Shown: piece after piece, positions 1-12,595 of the stretch
Layout of the letters: each line of letters opens with the position of its first letter
Position numbering within the stretch: the stretch's first letter is position 1
Assembly (NCBI GenBank): GCA_023213395.1
Contig: CM041465.1
Coordinates: forward strand, 79,553,741 to 79,617,740
Origin: Cycas panzhihuaensis
Lineage: Eukaryota > Cycadophyta
DNA: 64,000 bases
Direction of reading: 5' to 3'
The notes under the pieces: generated by a model
Told to the model about the DNA's origin: nothing
Database searches by the model: none
The model's input: only the letters and a program-made list of their open reading frames with translations
Position numbers and translations under genes: made by a program

Positions 1-1810
1 ATCTGGTAATATATCAAGATTTCTCTCTCTCCTAGTCCTCACACTTGATTCATCCTATATTTATAGTGGAAGACCCACTCAATCCAAGGAACTATAAAAC
101 CATAATAGAAGGTCATAGTATGGCCAAACTTTATGCTAAAACTCTTGACAATCATCTTTTCACACTAGTAAAGCATTTTAGTTTCCCTAATTAGGGTCAA
201 GTAGGCTTTAGGAGAGATAATTAGTCTATAGATCATAGTTTTACTCTTTAAGCAGCTATTACGGAGGTTAAAGTGAGGAGCTTGATAGTCTATTGATCTT
301 TTCAAAGCATTTGATACTATTCCACAACACCTATTGTTTCATAGACTATCAAAACTTCGTGTCTCTACTAGTTTAATACATGTCATTATAAGGTTATATG
401 AACTTGCGAGAGGTACCATATGCATTCCACTCAGCATCATTGATTATATATACAACACAGTAAGGGTCGGATAGGGATGTCCTATTTCTCCTACACTCTC
501 TGGTTTATACATTGACGATGTATACCAATTACTTAGAGATACTCTCCTAGATGTGGACGCCCTACTACATCGTGTCATTATACCTCTTCTTTTACTTGTA
601 GATGATATTTTTCTTCAAGCCTCCTCTCTTAAGAGATTCTAGGCAATGTTGGTCAACTTAGCTAGTTTATGTGACTCCAATAGCTCATAGTTAATCTCAA
701 AAAACTAATTGTTATGGTCCTCACAAGTAGAGAATTGCATTTGCTTATGTTCACCTAGAAAGGCAAACAAGTCCCCAATACTACTACTAGTGTTTACTTG
801 GGAGTTACTTTAATAGGACTAGCACTTTCTTTCAGACAAGCGACTCATACTAGGCTAAAGTTCATGCTTCTCTTTCTCTTCTTGAGAGAAGTTGCTTTCA
901 ACCACATTTCCAAGACACCCTATCCAAGATGGACTTATTTGATGCTTTGGTTTGTCTCACTATACTTTATGGCTCAAAAGATTAGGGACCATCTCCAGAT
1001 TCTCCTAAATGGGCAAGAATCAAATGGGTGCAAACTCTCCTCCTCCAACATATCATCTAGTGTAAAAACCCAATTCCACAATGTATTATACAAGTTCAAT
1101 TTGATGTCCATCTACTCAAATTGGATATTATTTTTTGTATAGATTATTATTTTACCAACTTTAAAGCATGGTGGATTCCACTAGAAAAATATGATAGGCA
1201 TCCATTCTTGGCATTTGTCTCTTTCCAATCTCTCCACTGAGTGAGAAAGATGAGTTCATATGGAGGCAATATTTTTACTTCCTTCTTAGCATTGGTATCA
1301 CTTTAGGGAGACTTCCACCCTTACAATTTACTGGGGTTGCCCAATTGTAAACTCCAACTATGCAAAAGTGAACAAGTATATTAGGGAAGACATCTATCGA
1401 GCATACCTCCAACATACATGGATCTTGCCTAGGGACCCTTTGAGTCCCAAACTATCACATTATGATAAGATCTTCCTTCAAATCATAGATAGTAACATTA
1501 TCCTACACTATTAATTCAAGAATAATTGCTCACATGGTCTTCAGATTTTGTTAGGTTAGATTTAGGTTTGGTCCCATTAGCTTAAGGTTGAGAGGGACCA
1601 TCATACCCAGAGGTTTGAGAGGGTTTTCCCATTATGTCATCTTGAACACAAAATAGGAGACCATTTTATATTTTGTTGCCCAATGTTATTAGAAATAAGA
1701 GGGTGCTTTTGGTGCCTCTTTAGAGACCCAAGACAATCGCTATTAGTGTTCTTTAGATATCACGATCAATGATGTCTCTCTATATATTTGGAAGGCCTCA
1801 TCCAACCATA
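1..1810 (+). pseudogene. Non-L1 LINE reverse transcriptase relic (LINE-a)
   Basis: Relic of a non-LTR retrotransposon RT that enters from the left edge. Reading several frames, 85-400 resembles the early RT blocks (a NYKTIIEGH-like start, GQVGFRRDN, then DLFKAFDTIP). About 470-620 gives GCPISPTLSGLYIDD and then the catalytic block as LLLLVDD, where FADD is usual. The longest open piece, 798-1142 (114 codons), begins inside the post-RT block YLGVTLIG. About 1610-1760 keeps a Cys/His-rich tail. Stops and frameshifts are spread throughout, so it is dead. It differs from the L1-type LINE at 56.7-63.5 kb and matches the relic at 5044-5760. The 3' end near 1810 is set only by loss of recognisable coding. 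Confidence 0.72.
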
Positions 1811-4800
1811 CACAAGTACTAGGTTCAACGAACTAGAAAACAAAGTCTAACTAGACCATTACTTATTTTTCCTAGGTAGTGTAAACTCCTAAATAAAATA
1901 AGATATTACCTAATTTAGTCCTTTTTTAGTGGATGGCATGGAGACAAAGATCTTACCATATGACATCTAGTAAGTAGTAGCTAGCTTGCCCACAATGGCA
2001 AATGATACATCCACACACTTTGGGTAGAAATCTAGCTATCTCACATTTCTTCTAGTCCAAATAAGGTGGTCCAACCTTGCATATTAGGAGAAAGAGTGTT
2101 ACAACTTATACAACAACAACCTTCTCTATGAAGCCTAATGATATTGTTGGTTCTATTCCTGCAACCATTAGAGACTTCTCAACTTGGTTGAGGCCTTTCA
2201 TTGACTTTCATTTTCCATCTACGAATGAGCGACCTAATGTACTAGATGTTTGCCAAATGTTTTACATCTACATGCTCTCTTTCATATGTTTTGAAGGTTA
2301 ATTCTTATTTCCCAACTTGTGAGACTATGTTTAGATAGAGATACTTTTTGAACTCATTGATTAACTTCGTTACATTTAATACATTGTATTTGCTCATATA
2401 GTCATATTAACCTTTTTGTTTATTTGCAGACATTAGTATAATTTCATTTCCATTTCATTGTGCCTAAATAATTCATATCAATTATGTCTAATGAATTGCT
2501 TATTTTGTACGTTATGTTGATATTTTGGATGTTTGGAGGATATTTTTTTAAGGAAAATTAGACATTTATATAGCAAACCGCAACTAGGGTTGCGTCGTTA
2601 ACATTATTCAAGAATAAACACCAAACCCTAACAATAGCATCCTTAATAAATTTTACAAAAAGTCTACCTTTTGTCTTCAAGATGGGAAACCATATCAATA
2701 AAATCAACAATAGTCGCTAACCTAAACATGTGAACTCTACTAGTTCAAGAAAAAATACAAACCTTCAATGAATGAATTGGAGAACTACCATCTCCAACAG
2801 GAATCTCCATTGATGGACTATAACGAGAATCCATGTTGCGAAAGAAGCTGCAAACACATAATTTTCTTAGAACGATAGAACCTATCGCACTCTGGAAATA
2901 TTAACACTAAATTATTAGTTCAAGTAATAAACTATTTTTAAAATCGATGCAAGTGTAATAAAACATGTATATGTTAATAGACTGATCAAATATTGGTGAC
3001 TAAAGGTCAATGTTGAACTTCAAAATCATTAATTGATGTAAAAAGTAAAACCATAAACAACCACTATGATATTTGGTACAAGATTGAAAAACAATTATGG
3101 TGAAATTTGGTGTTACAAGTTAAATTATAGAAATGCAAAATATTTTTATAATTTCTTTTCCAAAATGAACAAACTAAAGGGTAGGAAGTGCAATGAGATC
3201 AATCAAAATGAAACCTCATAATCATCCTTAAAGAGATATAGACTTGACAATATTATTCCTGGCGAGCTAACAAAGCTTGAGTATGGATTTCATGCATTCA
3301 AAAAACCATATCTCTAAAGTAAGATCAACTAGTGAAGAGCACTTGCTTTCACCACATCAATAAGAAATTCAACTCTCATAGGGGATGGACTTGAGCCACC
3401 ACCAAATCTAATATAAAAGGACAACACAAGTTCACAAAAAATTCAATCAAAATTTTTTTGGTGCATCCTAAATTTTGTCATGTTTTAGTAAATTATTAAT
3501 TTATATTCAGTGCATTACCATATTAATTAATGCATACTCATGAATACCAAAGATATTGAGTATGATAAAATTTAGCAAAGGGAAAATTGAATTGGAATAT
3601 GCAAATTTGAAGCCTTCCCATTTATTCTACAAGCATCTAAATTGAAACCAATGACCATTTGAAACAAGATTCTAGAACACCTATAGTCATTTTCGCAATA
3701 GATATATCCACAAGCCCAAATCTTCCATGTGTATGTTTAGTGTAATTGGGAATATAACAATATAATGTACAAAGCTCCAAATCACTATTGAAACATAATT
3801 AAACGGTAGAATCTTTTGTCTACTTTTCAACAATACAAGTTTCATAAAAAATTGGGTTTATATGTGTGCGTGTGAGAGAGAGATAATAAATCAAGTGAAG
3901 AATACCAAAATCATATATTCAAATGGCTTTGTCATCTCACCGCATGCGACTTTGATCTCCCCAATAGCCATTAAGGTGGTTAGTTCACCTATATTTAAAT
4001 CCATTTGGGGTGCTTGGGATGATTGCAAGAAGTGGTTGGTTTGGAAGGAGATGAGTCAAGGAAAGGGTTGTCTTTCAGGGAGCGCACAATATGATGGTCA
4101 CCTATTATTATTAAGGATGGGCTATGCCTTGTCAACTCGATGAGAAGTCACACATAACCTAGGTTATGATTTCACCTATCGATGTGTTTAATGTAAATAA
4201 TAGAATTAACATGGGGCAAGTATACTTTATGTAAATAACAAACATAACTGAGCAAAGGACTATGATTAAGTTGGGTTTTGTAGTTGAATTAATTAGTTAA
4301 GGTTGGTTGGGATAGTTTCAATTAGCTAGAGTTAATTAATGAAGAGTTAGTGACTACTTAAAACTACTTTATCTTATTGTGAAAGTGTAGTATTTCATAA
4401 TGAAATAGAAAGGAAGAAAGCATTCCCTCTCCTCTTTCCAATACTCAATATCTTGTCCACCCTCTATCACAAGACCAACCCTCCTTACTTCAAATAACAA
4501 TATAACATTATGGTTGACGCACATGCAATGACAGTCATGAGACTTCTAAGAAATAAAGATCATAAACCCACACCAAATATCACAAAACAATAATCAATTG
4601 TTGAAGTAGGAATGCTAACCTTTTCTAGGGATAAAATTTTAAATTTTTAAAATTGAGTGTTTAGATAAGGTCCAAGTAAACAAAGCAAGTTTGCACGAGG
4701 TAGATAAGGCCCACAAAAATGGGCATATAGAGCAGTCTTGTGAGGAGGACCAAACATGATAGACTTGGGAAGTAGACCCAAGTAGAGGTTTGTATGACAA

Positions 4801-5043
4801 TAGAGAGAAAACTTTACATGTTAGTTGAGGTCAACAAGAAGAAGCAAGTAAATTAGATCTGTAAGCAAAGAGGATTCAAGCAAACATTAGCATAACGTCA
4901 AGGAGTAGAGAAGCCTAGGTTATTAAATTCATCTCAAATATTTGATCAAAGATGAAGTGGAATTTCATTCTTAGTGCATCTCAAAGTTGTGATCTCGATT
5001 GAGGTTTTCGTAGACCCTATGAGAACAACACACCCGATAATTA
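1811..5043. other. Spacer with no recognisable gene
   Basis: No reading frame here resembles a known family. The short open frames at 2077-2301 and 3862-4143 have no recognisable motif and look like chance frames in AT-rich DNA. Around 4145-4510 the texture is LTR-like, with repeated AATTAGTTA-type words, an AGAAAGGAAGAAAGCATT stretch and a pyrimidine-rich end. It recalls the LTR at 17255-17708, so a solo LTR is possible, but I could not fix its ends. Confidence 0.5.
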
Positions 5044-5760
5044 TTACACGTAAATTTTAGTAGAGACTATGAATTTGCAAGAAGCAAAGCCTTTGCATAG
5101 TATACCTGGTAGGAAAGAGAACCTTGCACTATAGATATGACAAGGATGAAAAAAGGCAAGCTTGCCCAACAAAGAGAATGGGAGGATGCATGCGTGAAGA
5201 AAGAAGCCTTGCAACCCTATTCGATCCCAATGGTACCATGGACCTCTTTGCAAAATCCATGTGGGGTACAAACACACCTTATAGTAGTCTAATATAAATC
5301 CATCATTTCAGAATTTCCTATGAGGGCCCCAAAGAATGTAGTCTATTAATGAGGACATAGCATGGTACGATATCAAAAGCCTTTTAAAAATCTACGAAAT
5401 GGCAATAAAACTTTGAATAACAATCCTTAGTCTCCTCAACAATGGTCTTGAGGGTAAAAGTATGGTCCAATGTCAAGTGATCTTGAAGAAGCCCTAACTA
5501 ACATTTAGTGCCGAAGCCACCTTCACTAGCCAAATCCAAAATACAAGTATCAAGCATGGTAAATCATAACTTGGCAAACATATTACCAATCATATTTATA
5601 TTGTAGCACCCAAGAACTAAGGTATCCCTTATTTTGTAGAAAGTGCAAGCCTAGGGTCGCAATTCTTTGGATTTCCCATTAGTAGTAAAGATCCAATCCA
5701 TCCACAATAATGTGGGATGAATTAAAAATTCATAATGTAAACTACTAAACAAGGAGTAGG
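5044..5760 (-). pseudogene. Non-L1 LINE reverse transcriptase relic (LINE-b)
   Basis: Read on the minus strand, 5760 down to 5290 resembles the same RT blocks as LINE-a: a GNMFAKLLG start, LDHTFTLKTIVEE, then a YCHFVDF-KAFDIVP block. The sequence continues into the open piece 5277-5044. In the neighbouring frame this gives HGTIGIE-GCKAS, the degenerate counterpart of the block just before the catalytic aspartates. Many stops and frameshifts show an old copy. No poly-A tail or target duplication was found, so the ends are only those of recognisable coding. Confidence 0.62.
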
Positions 5761-6094
5761 AAAGGGAAAAACTATGAAGGAATTGAATTTTCCCAAGTCC
5801 AAGATAAGAAATGATACATTCTAACAAACAAAAGAATCAGTACAGAAGGCTACTAGGATTAACTTGACACCCTTAGGTTCATGAAGGGGCATTATCCGTT
5901 AACCATGCATATGTAGCACCCCTTGTAGTGGGGTGCATTTTAAAGCTATAATAGGAAGTCTCCTTGTGTGTCGTGCACCTATTCATCTTACAAGTCATTC
6001 ACCAACGAATAAGTCAAGCACAAGGAACACCCATCATGATGCAAAACACAATATCATTAAGATAGGGAACTGCATCTGGTCCTCCCATAACCAA
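5761..6094. other. Spacer between LINE-b and gypsy-1
   Basis: No gene or repeat recognised. It ends where similarity between the two gypsy-1 LTRs begins. Confidence 0.5.
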
Positions 6095-6802
6095 ACGTAG
6101 ACCCGGTGGTACACAAAAAACTGACTAGCCAATCAGGCCTACAACAATGAAACTTTTGCAAGACAATATTCAAACCCCTCCCATCCCATGTACATATACA
6201 TATTGTCCCATCCTTATTTATTTATAACATTTCAATGGTTTCAACCACTGTTGGTTACAACCGAGAACAACTAATAACGGTTGGCTCTTTACATCAATTT
6301 GTGTTCAAAAGTAGATCTAGATTACTCTTGAATTGTAGTCCTTAATTGCAATCTGCTCATAATTATATTCAAACTGTGATTAACTTGTAATCCTGACTGC
6401 GATTAGCTTGTACTTGCGGCCCTGATTGCGATCATCTCATACTTGTGGCCCCGATTGCGATAAGCTTGCAACCACGACCCAAACTGGAATTAGCTCGCAA
6501 CGACGACCCGAACCACGATCTACTCACACTCTCGATCCCAATTGCAATCGGCTTGTACTTGCGACCTAGGCTGCGATCTGCTCACAACCAACTACGATTA
6601 GCTCGCAATCATGACCTTGGCTGTTATTCGCTCATACTCGTGAATCGAGTCGCGATCTGCTCACAATCGCAATCCAGCTGCTATCTGCTCGTAGTCACTT
6701 CTCTCGACTACAATCTGCTCGTAGCCCGACTTCATCCATTTGCAGACTTACAAAATTTCAAAATTATTTCCAAAACTATGTGTGTAATTTTGCCCACACA
6801 CA
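6095..6802 (-). repeat. 3' LTR of gypsy-1
   Basis: About 708 bp, matching 13401-14191. In element orientation it starts TGTGTGTGGGC. About 14 units of the 29-bp U3 repeat lie at 6330-6727, followed by a TATAAATAAATA box near 6210-6230 on the minus strand. The bases just upstream (6803-6815) are only moderately purine-rich, so the polypurine tract is weak. The open frame on the plus strand at 6445-6909 is only the repeat read through and is not a gene. Confidence 0.85.
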
Positions 6803-6951
6803 TCTGCCCTGTCACAAAACCAACAAGTGCCTTCACTTGTTTGAAAAAAAAGGGGAAAAAATTCCTTCTCACCTATTCCTTCCCCTCCTCACCCCCCCAA
6901 AAAAAATAATAAACAACATCTATTCACATATCATTCAACTCTTTGTGCAAT

Positions 6952-8600
6952 CTATTCATTGTTTGTCGAATATAATTTGTATCTAGCCTTACAATAGTTG
7001 GCGGAATTCAAACTCCCTGTGACCAGCAACAATCCACAAGAATCGCAAGATCTCTTAGCACATCTAATTGCGCCAATTGTCAAATTTTCTCCCCTATGCA
7101 ACTTTTGAATCTCTTTTGTCACCTCATTGTACATTTGTTCCATCCTTGACAATTCTTGCCACAAGTGACATATCTTAGTCCAAAATTTGGTCACATGTTC
7201 TACATCTTCCTTTGTCTCAAGTATCCATGCACCCAACTTGTAAATTACTTTGTGTAATCTTGGAGGAATTTCCTGGTGAAAGCGGTATTTAAAAGCTTGA
7301 ACTTTAGAGGTAATCTCATCAATATTTTGTACCCAAGTCAACATAAATTTCTTCTTCCAAGCGAGCTTTTGTTGTTGCCAGCTTTTCTTCAAGTCTCTGA
7401 ATCCTTTGCATGTCTGACGGAGGTCTTATGTTCCTTTGTTCCATCTCTATCACGAGCTGCCTTGTTACCCTTGCTAGAAAGTCAGTCTTCCATTGCGATA
7501 CATCCTGTGGGTCACAACTCATCGGGTCTAGGCCTTCTTCCAAATAATCCTCTAATTGATCGAATTCTACCTATGGTGCCTGATTATTTAAAATTTTTAA
7601 AATTTCCTATCGTCTTTTCTCCATTGCTAATTTTTTCTTCCTCTATTTATTCTCTTCTTCATATTTCAACAGTTCAATTGTTCTTGTCTTTTTCTCCAAT
7701 TATTTTGCTCTCTCCTGACCCATGATAGGTTCCTCTTCCACCTTCCATTTCCCTTCTCTTATTTCCGCTTTCTTGTTCTCTTCTTCTTTTCTCTTATGAT
7801 ACTATGGCCTTACTCAGGTCTGCAAGTTCGCCTCTACTCGTAGTTTCTCCTCCATCTCTTCCTCATTTGTTGGACACAGCTGGGGAGTGCTCACCTGCCA
7901 CTATAGGTGGAGCCAGTTGCTGACCTATTCATGTAGTTTAGTCAATGGCAAAGAACCTTGTCCACGCTCTCTTGAACATAACTCTGTCCATTTTGCCAAT
8001 AAAGGTTGCCCTTCCTCAACCTCTAAATGTTGAAGTCTTGGGAACTATGAGAACAACAAACCTTGAAACAGAGTAGGATAAAAAAATAAGACAAACTAAG
8101 CAACACCTTTTATAGCTTCCAAAATTTTTAGGAATTTACTAGAGACAAACCTGGCCCAATTAAACTTTTGTCTTTCCGTAAACTTAATTAACATAGTGCG
8201 CAAGTGAGTGGGCACAAATGAATTCTTCTGTCCTAAAATTACTCTTGTAAATAGGAAATGAGTTGTCCACTACATTTCCTTGGATGAAATCCCCGAAATC
8301 CAAATTATCAAACTAGAAACATCAGATTCCTTTGCCCCAAATTCACGTGCTACTTGTTCCCTAGATATTTGCTTATCCTTGTAAATGTTTGGTCCTTCAT
8401 TAGGTAATCCCATTACCCTTGCAATTGCTTCCACCGAAAAATCCAACAGGGATGGTCGTTGTGCCACCATTGCAATTGCAGTTGAAAGAAAACTATATAT
8501 ATTCAGAAAAATGTCAACCAATACATGTTGGTTCAATCCCACAGTTGTCAACCTCTTCTTACATTCTTCCTTAGGCTTTTATTCTTGCCATTGCTTCCTT
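6952..8600 (-). pseudogene. Extra coding region between integrase and 3' LTR of gypsy-1
   Basis: Three minus-strand open pieces lie in series downstream of the integrase C-terminus. The piece at 8551-8270 (93 codons) carries FSVEAIARVMGLPNEGP followed by ISREQVAREFGAKE. The piece at 7543-7319 (74 codons) is charged and helical, with IQRLEEKLATTKARLEEE. The piece at 7392-6952 (146 codons) is rich in Lys, Glu, Gln and Trp and looks coiled-coil. No transmembrane segment or signal peptide is evident, so a classical envelope is not supported. Some plant gypsy lineages (Athila, Tat/Ogre) carry an additional ORF near pol; this could be such an ORF in a gymnosperm-type element. Function unknown. The pieces are separated by stops, so the copy is dead. 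Confidence 0.55.
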
Positions 8601-9033
8601 ATCTGATCATCATCCGATTCTCAAAAGGTAACTATCATTCGTTGCCATTTTCGCGCTTCTCCCTTTCACCTTGCTTGCTTAGCAATGTTTAGGCAATTTG
8701 TTTATTTGTGCAATTTAATTAACATCAATCCTGAAAAAGAATTAGTTCACAATCGTTGTATTAATGCGTTCACCTCCCTTCTGTCTTGTTGCAATCATGG
8801 AAAGGCAATCATTTTAGATTGCGATCGGTTCGCTCTTTGTAACAGTCACATCCATATTCTTTTTGAATTCGATGCCACATCCTTAATTACTTCGCCGTAG
8901 GTCCACCTTCGAATGAGGAGGAAATTATTCCCTTAATTTTAACATCGATTGAAATCTGTTGATTGCACCTTTAATTAACTCCTCATGGGTTTGCCTTTCG
9001 ATGATGGCAACCATTACCACCTTATGTTTTTCA

Positions 9034-11500
9034 TCAATTTTTTTTTTTTAATCTCACTCTGTATGGCTTCAACCTGCTACCGTTTACCACCTTCAAAAGA
9101 ATTTTTCCATCAAGTTGTCTGAGTTGGACTGCCTCGTTCTTGTCAATGCAAATTACCTTATATGGCCCTAACCCATGTAATTTTAACTTACCCAATTTTA
9201 TCCAAAATTTAGTATCATACATCAACACCAAGTCACCCTCATAAAATTTTGGTACTCGTAAGTGTCGATCATGCCAGGCTTTTCATTGCTGTTTCTCGGT
9301 TTTCAATTCCCACAGTGCTCGTGCTCTTCTTTCATCTAGTTTCAACAACTCTGCGATCCTCTTGTTCGTTCATTCTTAGCTGGACAACTATCCAAAAGCT
9401 TTCTACTTAGAATTCTAATGGGAGTACCGCTTCTAAACCATAAACCAACTAAAAAGGTGTTTTCTTGTATGGTCGTTTAGTCATTGTCCGATCCGCCCAA
9501 ATAATAGAATGCAGTCGTTCTGTCCAATCCGTTCTTCCCTCATAGCAGATCTTAGATAGAGTTATCTTCATAATTTTATTGGTACTCTCCACCTGACCAT
9601 TAGCTCTAGGGTAATAGGGAGAAGATTGATAATGCTGAATCATGAGTTCGTTAGTCAAATGCTTTGTGGTACTATTTAAAAGACTACTACCCTAATCGTT
9701 CTAATGGACAACCAAAATAGACAATGATATTTTCATACAAGAATTTTGCAATACTCATAGCATCCCAATGCCTAAGGGATCGGGCTTCTATCCATTTCGT
9801 GAAGAAATTGGTGGCCACTAGTATATATCTAGCATTCGTCCGCTTTGTAGGAGGGCTTATTGGTCCAATGAAATCCAATCCCTATTTCTCAAAAAGCGCT
9901 TGCGCCAGAATCAAATGTAAGGGCATAAAATGACATTTGCCAGGTTTACCCACTCGCTGGCAAACATCACAGCTCTTTATATATTTTGCAGTATCTTCAA
10001 ATATTGATAGCCACCAAAAACCTGCTAATAAATTTTTTTGGATTGTGGGTTCCACACCTTGATGTTTGGTTGTGACTCCATGAGTTTCTCGTAGAATGCA
10101 TTGTACTTCATGTTCTAATATGCAACATCTCAACATACCATCTAGACCAAACTTATACAACATTCCTCGTATCAATTGGAAGGAAAAAGTTTTACGAATA
10201 AAACTTTGTCTTTCCACTCATTCTAATCCTTTAGGTGTTTGTCCGATAGCCAAGTACTCTGCGATCCCTTCATACCATTTTGGTATGGCCTCCACGGAAA
10301 ATAATTGAGCATCAGGGAAATCGTCTGGTACTCTTGTAGCTGGTTCCCCATCCACTTACCTTGATAATACATCAGGTACAATATGTTTCTCTCCTTTCTT
10401 GACCACAATTTTGAAATTAGACTCCTAAAACAACATCAGCCATCTATTGATCCTGCCCTGTAGAATGGGTTTGCTTATCAAATATTTTAAGGCACGGTAA
10501 TCTATGTAGAAGATAAACGGGTTGGCTAATAAATAATGCCTAAATTTTTTGTAAGGAATAAACTATATCCAAGCCTTCTCATTCAGTAACTCAGTAATTT
10601 TTCTCGGCATGTATCAATTTCCTACTGGCAAAATGAATAAAAAAATCTATATTACTATCACCTGGTTGAGTTAAGATGCATCCAATTGCAAAATGAAGCA
10701 TCAAGATGCACATGAAATGATCGGTCCCAATCCAAAAATCTCAAAATGAAAGCTTTTGCGATTTTCTTCTTTAATAAATCAAATGCCTATTACTGTCGCA
10801 ATTCCAATTGCCAAGCAGTTTTCTTCTTGAGAAAATTCTCCAAAAGGTTTGCAATCTGTGCATATCCCTTAATGAATTTTCGATAATAACCTGTCATACC
10901 AAGAAAAGCTTTTACCTGCTTCATTGTTTTTGGTACGGAAAAATTTAAAATAATTGTTACTTTACCTGAATTTGTTTGTAATCCATCCTTACTCACGATG
11001 TGCCCCAATAAAGATTCAAAGGGAACCAAAAACGTACATTTTGTTGGATTCAAGCAGAGTTTACTCTTTTGATACATTTCTAACATCAATTACAGGTTTT
11101 CCAAGTGCTCCTTCAATAATGAATAAACTGTTCAATCATCTAAAAATACTTCAATTGACTTATAGATCGTCTGCCAAAAAATATTTAGAATTATCCTTTG
11201 GAAAGTGGCTAGCGTATTTGTCAATTCAAAGGGCGTAACTTTGTATGCATAAGTCCCCTACTCTGTAACAAACGTCGTCTTCAATTAGTCTTGTGATACA
11301 ATTCCAACTTGATTATATCCATTGAAACCATCTATAAACGAATATACTTCGTGTCCAACTACCTTTTCAAGAATATCTTCAGTGAACAGTATTAGAAATG
11401 GATCCTTCTTTGTTGCTTTGTTGAGGGCTCTATAATCTACAAAGACATGAAGTTTTCCATTCTTTTTGGGTACCACCACTACTGGACTCACTCATTCGCT
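9034..11500 (-). pseudogene. gypsy-1 pol: RT, RNase H and integrase
   Basis: RT begins near 11491 with SPVVVVPKKNGK and DYRALNKATKKD, then YSFIDGFNGYNQ. The catalytic FLDD is near 11140 with a stop just after it, and the RT thumb is at 11089-10790 (LGMTGYYRKFIKGYA). RNase H (about 10790-10230) is badly eroded. Integrase starts at 10217-9882 with an HHCC zinc finger, its pair visible as SCDVCQRVGKP. The first catalytic Asp is in MDFIGPIS (9878) and the Glu is in NGQVESTNK (about 9600). The C-terminal GPY motif reads GLGPYKV (about 9170). At least six frameshifts or stops separate the pieces. Domain order PR-RT-RH-IN is standard for Ty3/gypsy. Confidence 0.82.
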
Positions 11501-11818
11501 AGTTTCGACTTCAAAGACATAGCCAACTTCTAGTAGTTTTTCCAATTCAACTTTTACCTTTTCCTTGTATTTTGGATTCATTTGATAGGGTCGATGTCGT
11601 ATGGGATTTGCTCTTTCCATCAATTCAATCCAGTGCTTTCCTAATTCCGATGGTATCCCTTTTAAATCTTAATAAGACCAAGCAAAAACATCTCTATATT
11701 CTAAAAATAAAATTGTAGTTTACTGGATAGTGTCCTTGTCCCAATAATCTCCCATCGAGATCATCTGGGAGTGTTCTTTCGTGCCCAAATTTATCTATTG
11801 AATTTTTAATTGTTCATT

Positions 11819-12016
11819 CTACACCGTTCTACCATCTTCATTCAATCTATATGTTGGTGTTTGGTCGACTACTCGACTTCCATATTCCATATTGGAATAT
11901 TCGCCAGGAAATTTGTGATCATTATCTACTACTTCAATTTTATTGCAATGTTGCTCAACCTCAATCCCAGAGGCACTCAACATTTCTAAAACTTGTGAAT
12001 CATGGTTATGATGCAT
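11819..12016 (-). pseudogene. Linker between Gag-like block and RT in gypsy-1
   Basis: A 65-codon open piece containing FPGEYSNMEYGSRVVDQTPT and an acidic stretch. From memory of plant gypsy polyproteins, a linker of this character sits just N-terminal to RT. It is in the right position, about 300 bp upstream of the first RT motif. No catalytic role. Confidence 0.45.
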
Positions 12017-12036
12017 AAAAGTTTTGCAAAAATTCC

Positions 12037-12595
12037 TTACTGAGCAAATCCCAATTTGTCTAACTTCATTTTTTCACAGTGATTATAACATAAACTTGAG
12101 ATTCCCTCAAGAGTCTGAGCCCATCTTTGCACCCATTCACCTTTTGGAACTTGCTTTCTTTTCCAGTTTTGTTCACAATTCTTTATATGAGCCATGGGAT
12201 CATCATTATGTCGAAAAGTTGACAATTCATTGTCTTGTTTTTGAAACCTTAATAAAAAAGTTTTGCACAATTCATTCCATGATTTGAAATTGGTACCATA
12301 AACAGAAAACCATATGGCAGCTTGATCCTCAAGAGACAATGGAAACAACAAGTAACAAAAATCTTCATGCTGATTATTATTCATTAACAATCAAGTACAA
12401 AACTCTATATGATTGTTTTCTTGGTTTACTTGGCCCTAAAATTTATTTCCCTTTGTAAAACTTTCTTTCAAGTTCCTTATAATTTCTTCTGTTTGAAGAA
12501 TCACCACTTCATCATTTAAAATTACTTGATCTTTTGATTCTGGAGGGTCCATACATACTTCCAATTTGTAGCATGAAGCGGATTTTGTTTCACCC
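12037..12595 (-). pseudogene. Gag-like fragment in gypsy-1
   Basis: The open piece 12390-12037 (117 codons) reads DFCYLLFPLSLEDQAAIWF, then SWNELCKTFLLRF. This is the pattern of the central retrotransposon Gag domain: LFP-SL, an Ala/Trp pair, then a -F--F spacing. The upstream stretch to 12595 stays partly open with one stop. No CCHC knuckle is seen. It lies downstream of the protease, whereas Gag normally precedes protease. It may have been brought in by rearrangement or from another element, or the resemblance may be superficial. Confidence 0.45.

Noticed and set aside
3862-4143. 93-codon frame as a possible host gene
   Set aside because: No recognisable domain, no upstream or downstream exon-like frames, and the composition resembles spacer.
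6445-6909. 154-codon plus-strand open frame
   Set aside because: It is the 29-bp minisatellite of the gypsy-1 3' LTR read in an open frame; its repetitive composition and location argue against a gene.
7276-7725. 149-codon plus-strand frame
   Set aside because: Antisense shadow of the gypsy-1 3' coding region; Ser/Leu/Phe-rich with no motif.
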